From Paragordius varius (lineage: Eukaryota; Nematomorpha), in the NCBI GenBank assembly GCA_964247055.1, contig OZ176054.1:620001-684000 (forward strand): a stretch of DNA of 64,000 bases, written 5' to 3'. Position 1 is the stretch's first letter, and every line of letters starts with the position of its first letter. Made by a program: the position numbers and the translations under genes. Under the pieces are notes generated by a model, which saw only the letters and a list, made by a program, of their open reading frames with translations, did not search any database and was not told the DNA's origin. Of the stretch, positions 47,683-62,145 are shown one piece after another.

Positions 47683-50600
47683 TCACCGGTGACCAATATC
47701 CGATTTTTAAGGACAAAGTTTAACTTGAGTATTGATGCGACTGGTTTAATACCATAATTTTTAAAGTATCGTTGTAAAAATCGGATATGAAAAAGTTTGT
47801 CAAACTATCCCTATATTTTGATGTAGTCTTACTAAGAGAATGTATAAAAAATAATTTTGTTGACCGGTGACCAATATCCGATTATTAAGGACAAAGTTTA
47901 ACTTGAGTATTGATGCGATTTATTGATACGACTTTTTATACATTAATTTTTAAAGTATCGTTGTAAAAATCGGATATGAAAGAGTTTGTCAAACTATCTC
48001 TATATTTTGATGTAGTCTTGCTAAGAGAATATATAAAAAATAATTTTGTTCACCGGTGACCAATATCCGATTTTTAAGGACAAAGTTTATTTTGAGTATT
48101 GATGCGACTAGTTTAATACATTAATTTTTAAAGTATCGTTGTAAAAATCGGATATGAAAGAGTTTGTCAAACTATTTCTATATTTTGATGTAGTCTTACT
48201 AAGAGAATGTATAAAAAATAATTTTGTTCACCGGTGACCAATATTCGATTTTTAAGGACAAAGTTTAACTTGAGTATTGATGCGACTAGTTTAACACATT
48301 AATTTTTAAAGTATCGTTGTAAAAATCGGATATGAAAGAGTTTGTCAAACTATCTCTATATTTTGATGTAGTCTTACTAAGAGAATGTATAAAAAATAAT
48401 TTTGTTCACCGGTGACCAATATCCGATTTTTAAGGACAAAGTTTAACTTGAGTATTGATGCGATTTATTGATACGACTAGTTTTATACATTAATTTTTAA
48501 AGTATCGATGTAAAAATCGGATATGAAAGAGTTTGTCAAACTATCTCTATATTTTGATGTAGTCTTACTAAGAGAATGTATAAAAAATAATTTTGTTCAC
48601 CGGTGACCAATATTCGATTTTTAAGGACAAAGTTTATTTTGAGTATTGATGCGACTAGTTTAATACATTAATTTTTAAAGTATCGTTGTAAAAATCGGAT
48701 ATGAAAGAGTTTGTCAAACTATCTCTATATTTTGATGTAGTCTTACTAAGAGAATGTATAAAAAATAATTTTGTTCACCGGTGACCAATATCCGATTTTT
48801 AAGGACAAAGTTTAACTTGAGTATTGATGCGACTGGTTTAATACCATAATTTTAAAAGTATCGTTGAAATCGGATATGAAAGAGTTTGTCAAACTATCTC
48901 TATATTTTGATGTAGTCTTACTAAGAAAATGTATAAAAAATAATTTTGTTCATATCCGATTTTTAAGGACAAAGTTTAACTTGAGTATTGATGCGACTAG
49001 TTTAACACATTAATTTTTAAAGTATCGTTGTAAAAATCGGATATGAAAGAGTTTGTCAAACTATCTCTATATTTTGATGTAGTCTTACTAAGAGAATGTA
49101 TAAAAAATAATTTTGTTCACCGGTGACCAATATTCGACTTTTAAGGCCAAAGTTTATTTTGAGTATTGATGCGACTAGTTTAATACATTAATTTTTAAAG
49201 TATCGTTGTAAAAATCGGATATGAAAGAGTTTGTCAAACTATCTCTATATTTTGATGTAGTCTTACTAAGAGAATGTATAAAAAATAATTTTGTTCACCG
49301 GTGACCAATATCCGATTTTTAAGGACAAAGTTTAATTTGAGTATTGATGCGACTAGTTTAATACATTAATTTTTAAAGTATCGTTGTAAAAATTCGATAT
49401 GAAAGAGTTTGTCAAACTATCTCTATATTTTGTTGTAGTCTTACTAAAAGAATGTATAAAAAATAGTTTTGTTCACCGGTGACCAATATCCGATTTTTAA
49501 GGACAAAGTTTAACTTGAGTATTGATGCGACTGGTTTAATACCATAATTTTTAAAGTATGTTGAAATCGGATATGAAAGAGATTGTCAAACTATCTCTAT
49601 ATTTTGATGTAGTCTTACTAAGAGAATGTATAAAAAATAGTTTTGTTCACCGGTGACCAATATCCGATTTTTAAGGACAAAGTTTAACTTGAGTATTGAT
49701 GCGACTGGTTTAATACCATAATTTTTAAAGTATCGTTGTAAAAATCGGATATGAAAAAGTTTGTCAAACTATCCCTATATTTTGATGTAGTCTTACTAAG
49801 AGAATGTATAAAAAATAATTTTGTTGACCGGTGACCAATATCCGATTATTAAGGACAAAGTTTAACTTGAGTATTGATGCGATTTATTGATACGACTTTT
49901 TATACATTAATTTTTAAAGTATCGTTGTAAAAATCGGATATGAAAGAGTTTGTCAAACTATCTCTATATTTTGATGTAGTCTTGCTAAGAGAATATATAA
50001 AAAATAATTTTGTTCACCGGTGACCAATATCCGATTTTTAAGGACAAAGTTTATTTTGAGTATTGATGCGACTAGTTTAATACATTAATTTTTAAAGTAT
50101 CGTTGTAAAAATCGGATATGAAAGAGTTTGTCAAACTATTTCTATATTTTGATGTAGTCTTACTAAGAGAATGTATAAAAAATAATTTTGTTCACCGGTG
50201 ACCAATATTCGATTTTTAAGGACAAAGTTTAACTTGAGTATTGATGCGACTAGTTTAACACATTAATTTTTAAAGTATCGTTGTAAAAATCGGATATGAA
50301 AGAGTTTGTCAAACTATCTCTATATTTTGATGTAGTCTTACTAAGAGAATGTATAAAAAATAATTTTGTTCACCGGTGACCAATATCCGATTTTTAAGGA
50401 CAAAGTTTAACTTGAGTATTGATGCGATTTATTGATACGACTAGTTTTATACATTAATTTTTAAAGTATCGATGTAAAAATCGGATATGAAAGAGTTTGT
50501 CAAACTATCTCTATATTTTGATGTAGTCTTACTAAGAGAATGTATAAAAAATAATTTTGTTCACCGGTGACCAATATTCGATTTTTAAGGACAAAGTTTA

Positions 50601-51610
50601 TTTTGAGTATTGATGCGACTAGTTTAATACATTAATTTTTAAAGTATCGTTGTAAAAATCGGATATGAAAGAGTTTGTCAAACTATCTCTATATTTTGAT
50701 GTAGTCTTACTAAGAGAATGTATAAAAAATAATTTTGTTCACCGGTGACCAATATCCGATTTTTAAGGACAAAGTTTAACTTGAGTATTGATGCGACTGG
50801 TTTAATACCATAATTTTAAAAGTATCGTTGAAATCGGATATGAAAGAGTTTGTCAAACTATCTCTATATTTTGATGTAGTCTTACTAAGAAAATGTATAA
50901 AAAATAATTTTGTTCATATCCGATTTTTAAGGACAAAGTTTAACTTGAGTATTGATGCGACTAGTTTAACACATTAATTTTTAAAGTATCGTTGTAAAAA
51001 TCGGATATGAAAGAGTTTGTCAAACTATCTCTATATTTTGATGTAGTCTTACTAAGAGAATGTATAAAAAATAATTTTGTTCACCGGTGACCAATATTCG
51101 ACTTTTAAGGCCAAAGTTTATTTTGAGTATTGATGCGACTAGTTTAATACATTAATTTTTAAAGTATCGTTGTAAAAATCGGATATGAAAGAGTTTGTCA
51201 AACTATCTCTATATTTTGATGTAGTCTTACTAAGAGAATGTATAAAAAATAATTTTGTTCACCGGTGACCAATATCCGATTTTTAAGGACAAAGTTTAAT
51301 TTGAGTATTGATGCGACTAGTTTAATACATTAATTTTTAAAGTATCGTTGTAAAAATTCGATATGAAAGAGTTTGTCAAACTATCTCTATATTTTGTTGT
51401 AGTCTTACTAAAAGAATGTATAAAAAATAGTTTTGTTCACCGGTGACCAATATCCGATTTTTAAGGACAAAGTTTAACTTGAGTATTGATGCGACTGGTT
51501 TAATACCATAATTTTTAAAGTATGTTGAAATCGGATATGAAAGAGTTTGTCAAACTATCTCTATATTTTGATGTAGTCTTACTAAGAGAATGTATAAAAA
51601 ATAATTTTGT
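47683..51610. repeat. Tandem pair of 1,964 bp HOR (11 monomers)
   Basis: Copies run 47683-49646 and 49647-51610. Each starts with a G unit with gaaaaagtttgtcaaactatccc, then I2 with tgaccggtga, A, N, I with cgatg, T, aattttaaaag D, an N unit lacking the palindrome, T with tattcgacttttaaggcc, A with aaaattcgatatg and attttgttgtag, and D with aaagtatgttg. The palindrome-less join is at 48951 and 50915. Confidence 0.9.
48947..48957. repeat. Monomer junction lacking the palindrome (11 bp deletion)
   Basis: The usual ttcaccggtgaccaatatcc is reduced to ttcatatcc, removing the palindrome core and the GGTGACC site. Identical junctions occur near 50915, 55028 and 56992, always before an N unit, because the deletion was carried along by the 1,964 and 6,077 bp duplications. 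Confidence 0.9.
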
Positions 51611-52582
51611 TCACCGGTGACCAATATCCGATTTTTAAGGACAAAGTTTAATTTGAGTATTGATGCGACTAGTTTAATACATTAATTTTTAAAGTATCGT
51701 TGTAAAAATTCGATATGAAAGAGTTTGTCAAACTATCTCTATATTTTGATGTAGTCTTACTAAGAGAATGTATAAAAAATAGTTTTGTTCACCGGTGACC
51801 AATATCCGATTTTTAAGGACAAAGTTTAACTTGAGTATTGATGCGACTGGTTTAATACCATAATTTTTAAAGTATCGTTGTAAAAATCGGATATGAAAGA
51901 GTTTGTCAAACTATCTCTATATTTTGATGTAGTCTTGCTAAGAATGTATAAAAAATAGTTTTGTTCACCGGTGACCAATATCCGATTTTTAAGGACAAAG
52001 TTTAACTTGAGTATTGATGCGACTGGTTTAATACCATAATTTTTAAAGTATCGTTGAAATCGGATATGAAAGAGTTTGTCAAACTATCTCCTATATTTTG
52101 ATGTAGTCTGACTAAGAGAATGTATAAAAAATAATTTTGTTCACCGGTGACCAATATCCGATTTTTAAGGACAAAGTTTAACTTGAGTATTGATGCGACT
52201 AGTTTAATACATTAATTTTTAAAGTATCGTTGTAAAAATCGGATATGAAAGAGTTTGTCAAACTATCTCTATATTTTGATGTAGTCTTACTAAGAAAATG
52301 TATAAAAAATAATTTTGTTCACCGGTGACCAATATCCGATTTTTAAGGACAAAGTTTAACTTGAGTATTGATGCGACTGGTTTAATACCATAATTTTTAA
52401 AGTATCGTTGAAATCGGATATGAAAGAGTTTGTCAAACTATCTCTATATTTTGATGTAATCTTACTAAGAGAATGTATAAAAAATAATTTTGTTCACCGG
52501 TGACCAATATCCGATTTTTAAGGACAAAGTTTAACTTGAGTATTGATGCGATTTATTGATACGACTAGTTTTATACATTAAT

Positions 52583-55500
52583 TTTTAAAGTATCGTTGTA
52601 AAAATCGGATATGAAAGAGTTTGTCAAACTATCTCTATATTTTGATGTAGTCTTACTAAGAGAATGTATAAAAAATAGTTTTGTTCACCGGTGACCAATA
52701 TCCGATTTTTAAGGACAAAGTTTAACTTGAGTATTGATGCGACTGGTTTAATACCATAATTTTTAAAGTATCGTTGTAAAACTCGGATATGAAAAAGTTT
52801 GTCAAACTATCCCTATTTGATGTAGTCTTACTAAGAGAATGTATAAAAAATTATTTTGTTCACCGGTGACCAATATCCGATTTTTAAGGACAAAGTTTAA
52901 CTTGAGTATTGATGCGACTGGTTTAATACCATAATTTTAAAAGTATCGTTGAAATCGGATATGAAAGAGTTTGTCAAACTATCTCTATATTTTGATGTAG
53001 TCTTACTAAGAAAATGTATAAAAAATAATTTTGTTCACCGGTGACCAATATCCGATTTTTAAGGACAAAGTTTAACTTGAGTATTGATGCGACTAGTTTA
53101 ACACATTAATTTTTAAAGTATCGTTGTAAAAATCGGATATGAAAGAGTTTGTCAAACTATCTCTATATTTTGATGTAGTCTTACTAAGAGAATGTATAAA
53201 AAATAATTTTGTTCACCGGTGACCAATATTCGATTTTTAAGGACAAAGTTTATTTTGAGTATTGATGCGACTAGTTTAATACATTAATTTTTAAAGTATC
53301 GTTGTAAAAATCGGATATGAAAGAGTTTGTCAAACTATCTCTATATTTTGATGTAGTCTTACTAAGAGAATGTATAAAAAATAATTTTGTTCACCGGTGA
53401 CCAATATCCGATTTTTAAGGACAAAGTTTAACTTGAGTATTGATGCGATTTATTGATACGACTAGTTTTATACATTAATTTTTAAAGTATCGATGTAAAA
53501 ATCGGATATGAAAGAGTTTGTCAAACTATCTCTATATTTTGATGTAGTCTTGCTAAGAGAATATATAAAAAATAATTTTGTTCACCGGTGACCAATATCC
53601 GATTTTTAAGGACAAAGTTTAATTTGAGTATTGATGCGACTAGTTTACTACCATAATTTTTAAAGTATCGTTGTAAAAATCGGATATGAAAGAGTTTGTC
53701 AAACTATCTCTATATTTTGATGTAGTCTTACTAAGAGAATGTATAAAAAATAGTTTTGTTCACCGGTGACCAATATCCGATTTTTAAGGACAAAGTTTAA
53801 CTTGAGTATTGATGCGACTGGTTTAATACCATAATTTTTAAAGTATCGTTGTAAAAATCGGATATGAAAAAGTTTGTCAAACTATCCCTATATTTTGATG
53901 TAGTCTTACTAAGAGAATGTATAAAAAATAATTTTGTTGACCGGTGACCAATATCCGATTATTAAGGACAAAGTTTAACTTGAGTATTGATGCGATTTAT
54001 TGATACGACTTTTTATACATTAATTTTTAAAGTATCGTTGTAAAAATCGGATATGAAAGAGTTTGTCAAACTATCTCTATATTTTGATGTAGTCTTGCTA
54101 AGAGAATATATAAAAAATAATTTTGTTCACCGGTGACCAATATCCGATTTTTAAGGACAAAGTTTATTTTGAGTATTGATGCGACTAGTTTAATACATTA
54201 ATTTTTAAAGTATCGTTGTAAAAATCGGATATGAAAGAGTTTGTCAAACTATTTCTATATTTTGATGTAGTCTTACTAAGAGAATGTATAAAAAATAATT
54301 TTGTTCACCGGTGACCAATATTCGATTTTTAAGGACAAAGTTTAACTTGAGTATTGATGCGACTAGTTTAACACATTAATTTTTAAAGTATCGTTGTAAA
54401 AATCGGATATGAAAGAGTTTGTCAAACTATCTCTATATTTTGATGTAGTCTTACTAAGAGAATGTATAAAAAATAATTTTGTTCACCGGTGACCAATATC
54501 CGATTTTTAAGGACAAAGTTTAACTTGAGTATTGATGCGATTTATTGATACGACTAGTTTTATACATTAATTTTTAAAGTATCGATGTAAAAATCGGATA
54601 TGAAAGAGTTTGTCAAACTATCTCTATATTTTGATGTAGTCTTACTAAGAGAATGTATAAAAAATAATTTTGTTCACCGGTGACCAATATTCGATTTTTA
54701 AGGACAAAGTTTATTTTGAGTATTGATGCGACTAGTTTAATACATTAATTTTTAAAGTATCGTTGTAAAAATCGGATATGAAAGAGTTTGTCAAACTATC
54801 TCTATATTTTGATGTAGTCTTACTAAGAGAATGTATAAAAAATAATTTTGTTCACCGGTGACCAATATCCGATTTTTAAGGACAAAGTTTAACTTGAGTA
54901 TTGATGCGACTGGTTTAATACCATAATTTTAAAAGTATCGTTGAAATCGGATATGAAAGAGTTTGTCAAACTATCTCTATATTTTGATGTAGTCTTACTA
55001 AGAAAATGTATAAAAAATAATTTTGTTCATATCCGATTTTTAAGGACAAAGTTTAACTTGAGTATTGATGCGACTAGTTTAACACATTAATTTTTAAAGT
55101 ATCGTTGTAAAAATCGGATATGAAAGAGTTTGTCAAACTATCTCTATATTTTGATGTAGTCTTACTAAGAGAATGTATAAAAAATAATTTTGTTCACCGG
55201 TGACCAATATTCGACTTTTAAGGCCAAAGTTTATTTTGAGTATTGATGCGACTAGTTTAATACATTAATTTTTAAAGTATCGTTGTAAAAATCGGATATG
55301 AAAGAGTTTGTCAAACTATCTCTATATTTTGATGTAGTCTTACTAAGAGAATGTATAAAAAATAATTTTGTTCACCGGTGACCAATATCCGATTTTTAAG
55401 GACAAAGTTTAATTTGAGTATTGATGCGACTAGTTTAATACATTAATTTTTAAAGTATCGTTGTAAAAATTCGATATGAAAGAGTTTGTCAAACTATCTC

Positions 55501-58500
55501 TATATTTTGTTGTAGTCTTACTAAAAGAATGTATAAAAAATAGTTTTGTTCACCGGTGACCAATATCCGATTTTTAAGGACAAAGTTTAACTTGAGTATT
55601 GATGCGACTGGTTTAATACCATAATTTTTAAAGTATGTTGAAATCGGATATGAAAGAGTTTGTCAAACTATCTCTATATTTTGATGTAGTCTTACTAAGA
55701 GAATGTATAAAAAATAGTTTTGTTCACCGGTGACCAATATCCGATTTTTAAGGACAAAGTTTAACTTGAGTATTGATGCGACTGGTTTAATACCATAATT
55801 TTTAAAGTATCGTTGTAAAAATCGGATATGAAAAAGTTTGTCAAACTATCCCTATATTTTGATGTAGTCTTACTAAGAGAATGTATAAAAAATAATTTTG
55901 TTGACCGGTGACCAATATCCGATTATTAAGGACAAAGTTTAACTTGAGTATTGATGCGATTTATTGATACGACTTTTTATACATTAATTTTTAAAGTATC
56001 GTTGTAAAAATCGGATATGAAAGAGTTTGTCAAACTATCTCTATATTTTGATGTAGTCTTGCTAAGAGAATATATAAAAAATAATTTTGTTCACCGGTGA
56101 CCAATATCCGATTTTTAAGGACAAAGTTTATTTTGAGTATTGATGCGACTAGTTTAATACATTAATTTTTAAAGTATCGTTGTAAAAATCGGATATGAAA
56201 GAGTTTGTCAAACTATTTCTATATTTTGATGTAGTCTTACTAAGAGAATGTATAAAAAATAATTTTGTTCACCGGTGACCAATATTCGATTTTTAAGGAC
56301 AAAGTTTAACTTGAGTATTGATGCGACTAGTTTAACACATTAATTTTTAAAGTATCGTTGTAAAAATCGGATATGAAAGAGTTTGTCAAACTATCTCTAT
56401 ATTTTGATGTAGTCTTACTAAGAGAATGTATAAAAAATAATTTTGTTCACCGGTGACCAATATCCGATTTTTAAGGACAAAGTTTAACTTGAGTATTGAT
56501 GCGATTTATTGATACGACTAGTTTTATACATTAATTTTTAAAGTATCGATGTAAAAATCGGATATGAAAGAGTTTGTCAAACTATCTCTATATTTTGATG
56601 TAGTCTTACTAAGAGAATGTATAAAAAATAATTTTGTTCACCGGTGACCAATATTCGATTTTTAAGGACAAAGTTTATTTTGAGTATTGATGCGACTAGT
56701 TTAATACATTAATTTTTAAAGTATCGTTGTAAAAATCGGATATGAAAGAGTTTGTCAAACTATCTCTATATTTTGATGTAGTCTTACTAAGAGAATGTAT
56801 AAAAAATAATTTTGTTCACCGGTGACCAATATCCGATTTTTAAGGACAAAGTTTAACTTGAGTATTGATGCGACTGGTTTAATACCATAATTTTAAAAGT
56901 ATCGTTGAAATCGGATATGAAAGAGTTTGTCAAACTATCTCTATATTTTGATGTAGTCTTACTAAGAAAATGTATAAAAAATAATTTTGTTCATATCCGA
57001 TTTTTAAGGACAAAGTTTAACTTGAGTATTGATGCGACTAGTTTAACACATTAATTTTTAAAGTATCGTTGTAAAAATCGGATATGAAAGAGTTTGTCAA
57101 ACTATCTCTATATTTTGATGTAGTCTTACTAAGAGAATGTATAAAAAATAATTTTGTTCACCGGTGACCAATATTCGACTTTTAAGGCCAAAGTTTATTT
57201 TGAGTATTGATGCGACTAGTTTAATACATTAATTTTTAAAGTATCGTTGTAAAAATCGGATATGAAAGAGTTTGTCAAACTATCTCTATATTTTGATGTA
57301 GTCTTACTAAGAGAATGTATAAAAAATAATTTTGTTCACCGGTGACCAATATCCGATTTTTAAGGACAAAGTTTAATTTGAGTATTGATGCGACTAGTTT
57401 AATACATTAATTTTTAAAGTATCGTTGTAAAAATTCGATATGAAAGAGTTTGTCAAACTATCTCTATATTTTGTTGTAGTCTTACTAAAAGAATGTATAA
57501 AAAATAGTTTTGTTCACCGGTGACCAATATCCGATTTTTAAGGACAAAGTTTAACTTGAGTATTGATGCGACTGGTTTAATACCATAATTTTTAAAGTAT
57601 GTTGAAATCGGATATGAAAGAGTTTGTCAAACTATCTCTATATTTTGATGTAGTCTTACTAAGAGAATGTATAAAAAATAATTTTGTTCACCGGTGACCA
57701 ATATCCGATTTTTAAGGACAAAGTTTAATTTGAGTATTGATGCGACTAGTTTAATACATTAATTTTTAAAGTATCGTTGTAAAAATTCGATATGAAAGAG
57801 TTTGTCAAACTATCTCTATATTTTGATGTAGTCTTACTAAGAGAATGTATAAAAAATAGTTTTGTTCACCGGTGACCAATATCCGATTTTTAAGGACAAA
57901 GTTTAACTTGAGTATTGATGCGACTGGTTTAATACCATAATTTTTAAAGTATCGTTGTAAAAATCGGATATGAAAGAGTTTGTCAAACTATCTCTATATT
58001 TTGATGTAGTCTTGCTAAGAATGTATAAAAAATAGTTTTGTTCACCGGTGACCAATATCCGATTTTTAAGGACAAAGTTTAACTTGAGTATTGATGCGAC
58101 TGGTTTAATACCATAATTTTTAAAGTATCGTTGAAATCGGATATGAAAGAGTTTGTCAAACTATCTCCTATATTTTGATGTAGTCTGACTAAGAGAATGT
58201 ATAAAAAATAATTTTGTTCACCGGTGACCAATATCCGATTTTTAAGGACAAAGTTTAACTTGAGTATTGATGCGACTAGTTTAATACATTAATTTTTAAA
58301 GTATCGTTGTAAAAATCGGATATGAAAGAGTTTGTCAAACTATCTCTATATTTTGATGTAGTCTTACTAAGAAAATGTATAAAAAATAATTTTGTTCACC
58401 GGTGACCAATATCCGATTTTTAAGGACAAAGTTTAACTTGAGTATTGATGCGACTGGTTTAATACCATAATTTTTAAAGTATCGTTGAAATCGGATATGA

Positions 58501-58660
58501 AAGAGTTTGTCAAACTATCTCTATATTTTGATGTAATCTTACTAAGAGAATGTATAAAAAATAATTTTGTTCACCGGTGACCAATATCCGATTTTTAAGG
58601 ACAAAGTTTAACTTGAGTATTGATGCGATTTATTGATACGACTAGTTTTATACATTAATT
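52583..58660. repeat. 6,077 bp super-unit, copy 2
   Basis: This is the head-to-tail second copy of the unit starting at about 46,506, with very few visible differences over 6 kb. Similarity continues to about 58,672, where gtatcgatg replaces gtatcgttg and the array moves to gctaagag/gaatatat. Such near-identity over 6 kb implies a very recent duplication, or an assembly duplication that must be excluded. Confidence 0.88.
53760..57687. repeat. Second tandem pair of the 1,964 bp HOR
   Basis: Copies run 53760-55723 and 55724-57687, exactly 6,077 bp after the pair at 47683. Monomer order and marker variants are the same, including the palindrome-less N unit (55028 and 56992) and tattcgacttttaaggcc. 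The 1,964 bp tandem was therefore formed first and then copied as part of the 6,077 bp unit. Confidence 0.9.
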
Positions 58661-59320
58661 TTTAAAGTATCGATGTAAAAATCGGATATGAAAGAGTTTG
58701 TCAAACTATCTCTATATTTTGATGTAGTCTTGCTAAGAGAATATATAAAAAATAATTTTGTTCACCGGTGACCAATATCCGATTTTTAAGGACAAAGTTT
58801 AATTTGAGTATTGATGCGACTAGTTTACTACCATAATTTTTAAAGTATCGTTGAAATCGGATATGAAAGAGTTTGTCAAACTATCTCCTATATTTTGATG
58901 TAGTCTGACTAAGAGAATGTATAAAAAATAATTTTGTTCACCGGTGACCAATATCCGATTTTTAAGGACAAAGTTTAACTTGAGTATTGATGCGACTAGT
59001 TTAATACATTAATTTTTAAAGTATCGTTGTAAAAATCGGATATGAAAGAGTTTGTCAAACTATCTCTATATTTTGATGTAGTCTTACTAAGAAAATGTAT
59101 AAAAAATAATTTTGTTCACCGGTGACCAATATCCGATTTTTAAGGACAAAGTTTAACTTGAGTATTGATGCGACTGGTTTAATACCATAATTTTTAAAGT
59201 ATCGTTGAAATCGGATATGAAAGAGTTTGTCAAACTATCTCTATATTTTGATGTAATCTTACTAAGAGAATGTATAAAAAATAATTTTGTTCACCGGTGA
59301 CCAATATCCGATTTTTAAGG
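58132..59320. repeat. 720 bp tandem duplication with chimeric junction
   Basis: The run from the D unit's tctcctatat, through A with aagaaaatg and D with gatgtaatctt, occurs at 58164 and again exactly 720 bp later at 58884. The unit starting at 58762 opens as P (aatttgag, gtttactaccat) and ends as the D unit (cgttgaaatcgg, tctcctat), marking the exchange point near 58,850. Confidence 0.85.
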
Positions 59321-62145
59321 ACAAAGTTTAACTTGAGTATTGATGCGACTAGTTTAATACATTAATTTTTAAAGTATCGTTGTAAAAATCGGATATGAAA
59401 GAGTTTGTCAAACTATCTCTATATTTTGATGTAGTCTTACTAAGAAAATGTATAAAAAATAATTTTGTTCACCGGTGACCAATATCCGATTTTTAAGGAC
59501 AAAGTTTAACTTGAGTATTGATGCGACTGGTTTAATACCATAATTTTTAAAGTATCGTTGAAATCGGATATGAAAGAGTTTGTCAAACTATCTCTATATT
59601 TTGATGTAGTCTTACTAAGAAAATGTATAAAAAATAATTTTGTTCACCGGTGACCAATATCCGATTTTTAAGGACAAAGTTTAACTTGAGTATTGATGCG
59701 ACTGGTTTAATACCATAATTTTAAAAGTATCGTTGAAATCGGATATGAAAGAGTTTGTCAAACTATCTCTATATTTTGATGTAGTCTTACTAAGAAAATG
59801 TATAAAAAATAATTTTGTTCACCGGTGACCAATATCCGATTTTTAAGGACAAAGTTTAACTTGAGTATTGATGCGACTAGTTTAACACATTAATTTTTAA
59901 AGTATCGTTGTAAAAATCGGATATGAAAGAGTTTGTCAAACTATCTCTATATTTTGATGTAGTCTTACTAAGAGAATGTATAAAAAATAATTTTGTTCAC
60001 CGGTGACCAATATCCGATTTTTAAGGACAAAGTTTAATTTGAGTATTGATGCGACTAGTTTAATACATTAATTTTTAAAGTATCGTTGTAAAAATTCGAT
60101 ATGAAAGAGTTTGTCAAACTATCTCTATATTTTGTTGTAGTCTTACTAAAAGAATGTATAAAAAATAGTTTTGTTCACCGGTGACCAATATCCGATTTTT
60201 AAGGACAAAGTTTAACTTGAGTATTGATGCGACTGGTTTAATACCATAATTTTTAAAGTATGTTGAAATCGGATATGAAAGAGTTTGTCAAACTATCTCT
60301 ATATTTTGATGTAGTCTTACTAAGAGAATGTATAAAAAATAATTTTGTTCACCGGTGACCAATATCCGATTTTTAAGGACAAAGTTTAATTTGAGTATTG
60401 ATGCGACTAGTTTAATACATTAATTTTTAAAGTATCGTTGTAAAAATTCGATATGAAAGAGTTTGTCAAACTATCTCTATATTTTGATGTAGTCTTACTA
60501 AGAGAATGTATAAAAAATAGTTTTGTTCACCGGTGACCAATATCCGATTTTTAAGGACAAAGTTTAACTTGAGTATTGATGCGACTGGTTTAATACCATA
60601 ATTTTTAAAGTATCGTTGTAAAAATCGGATATGAAAGAGTTTGTCAAACTATCTCTATATTTTGATGTAGTCTTGCTAAGAATGTATAAAAAATAGTTTT
60701 GTTCACCGGTGACCAATATCCGATTTTTAAGGACAAAGTTTAACTTGAGTATTGATGCGACTGGTTTAATACCATAATTTTTAAAGTATCGTTGAAATCG
60801 GATATGAAAGAGTTTGTCAAACTATCTCCTATATTTTGATGTAGTCTGACTAAGAGAATGTATAAAAAATAATTTTGTTCACCGGTGACCAATATCCGAT
60901 TTTTAAGGACAAAGTTTAACTTGAGTATTGATGCGACTAGTTTAATACATTAATTTTTAAAGTATCGTTGTAAAAATCGGATATGAAAGAGTTTGTCAAA
61001 CTATCTCTATATTTTGATGTAGTCTTACTAAGAAAATGTATAAAAAATAATTTTGTTCACCGGTGACCAATATCCGATTTTTAAGGACAAAGTTTAACTT
61101 GAGTATTGATGCGACTGGTTTAATACCATAATTTTTAAAGTATCGTTGAAATCGGATATGAAAGAGTTTGTCAAACTATCTCTATATTTTGATGTAATCT
61201 TACTAAGAGAATGTATAAAAAATAATTTTGTTCACCGGTGACCAATATCCGATTTTTAAGGACAAAGTTTAACTTGAGTATTGATGCGATTTATTGATAC
61301 GACTAGTTTTATACATTAATTTTTAAAGTATCGATGTAAAAATCGGATATGAAAGAGTTTGTCAAACTATCTCTATATTTTGATGTAGTCTTGCTAAGAG
61401 AATATATAAAAAATAATTTTGTTCACCGGTGACCAATATCCGATTTTTAAGGACAAAGTTTAATTTGAGTATTGATGCGACTAGTTTACTACCATAATTT
61501 TTAAAGTATCGTTGTAAAAATCGGATATGAAAGAGTTTGTCAAACTATCTCTATATTTTGATGTAGTCTTACTAAGAGAATGTATAAAAAATAGTTTTGT
61601 TCACCGGTGACCAATATCCGATTTTTAAGGACAAAGTTTAACTTGAGTATTGATGCGACTGGTTTAATACCATAATTTTTAAAGTATCGTTGTAAAAATC
61701 GGATATGAAAAAGTTTGTCAAACTATCCCTATATTTTGATGTAGTCTTACTAAGAGAATGTATAAAAAATAATTTTGTTGACCGGTGACCAATATCCGAT
61801 TATTAAGGACAAAGTTTAACTTGAGTATTGATGCGATTTATTGATACGACTTTTTATACATTAATTTTTAAAGTATCGTTGTAAAAATCGGATATGAAAG
61901 AGTTTGTCAAACTATCTCTATATTTTGATGTAGTCTTGCTAAGAGAATATATAAAAAATAATTTTGTTCACCGGTGACCAATATCCGATTTTTAAGGACA
62001 AAGTTTATTTTGAGTATTGATGCGACTAGTTTAATACATTAATTTTTAAAGTATCGTTGTAAAAATCGGATATGAAAGAGTTTGTCAAACTATTTCTATA
62101 TTTTGATGTAGTCTTACTAAGAGAATGTATAAAAAATAATTTTGT
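59321..62145. repeat. Mixed right zone built from pieces of the 6,077 bp unit
   Basis: Units of A with aagaaaatg, D, aattttaaaag D and N lead into an attttgttgtag A and aaagtatgttg D run near 60,130-60,290. A further copy of the tctcctatat and gatgtaatctt run follows (60,822 and 61,195), then I with cgatg, P, G, tgacc-I2 and A, the order found at 47.3-48.2 kb and 53.4-54.3 kb. No foreign DNA was seen. Confidence 0.75.

Larger units (their letters stand above)
46506..52582. repeat. 6,077 bp super-unit, copy 1
   Basis: The gtaaaactcgg unit at 46608 has its mate at 52685, exactly 6,077 bp on. The palindrome-less junctions near 48951 and 50915, the gatgtaatctt unit near 52455 and the tctcctatat unit near 52090 all have mates at the same offset. 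The boundary is set where A and I middle blocks stop matching (about 46,505). The first half resembles super-unit 1 at 10.3-12 kb. Inside lies a tandem pair of 1,964 bp units. One visible private change is gaaagagattgtc near 49,571. Confidence 0.9.
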
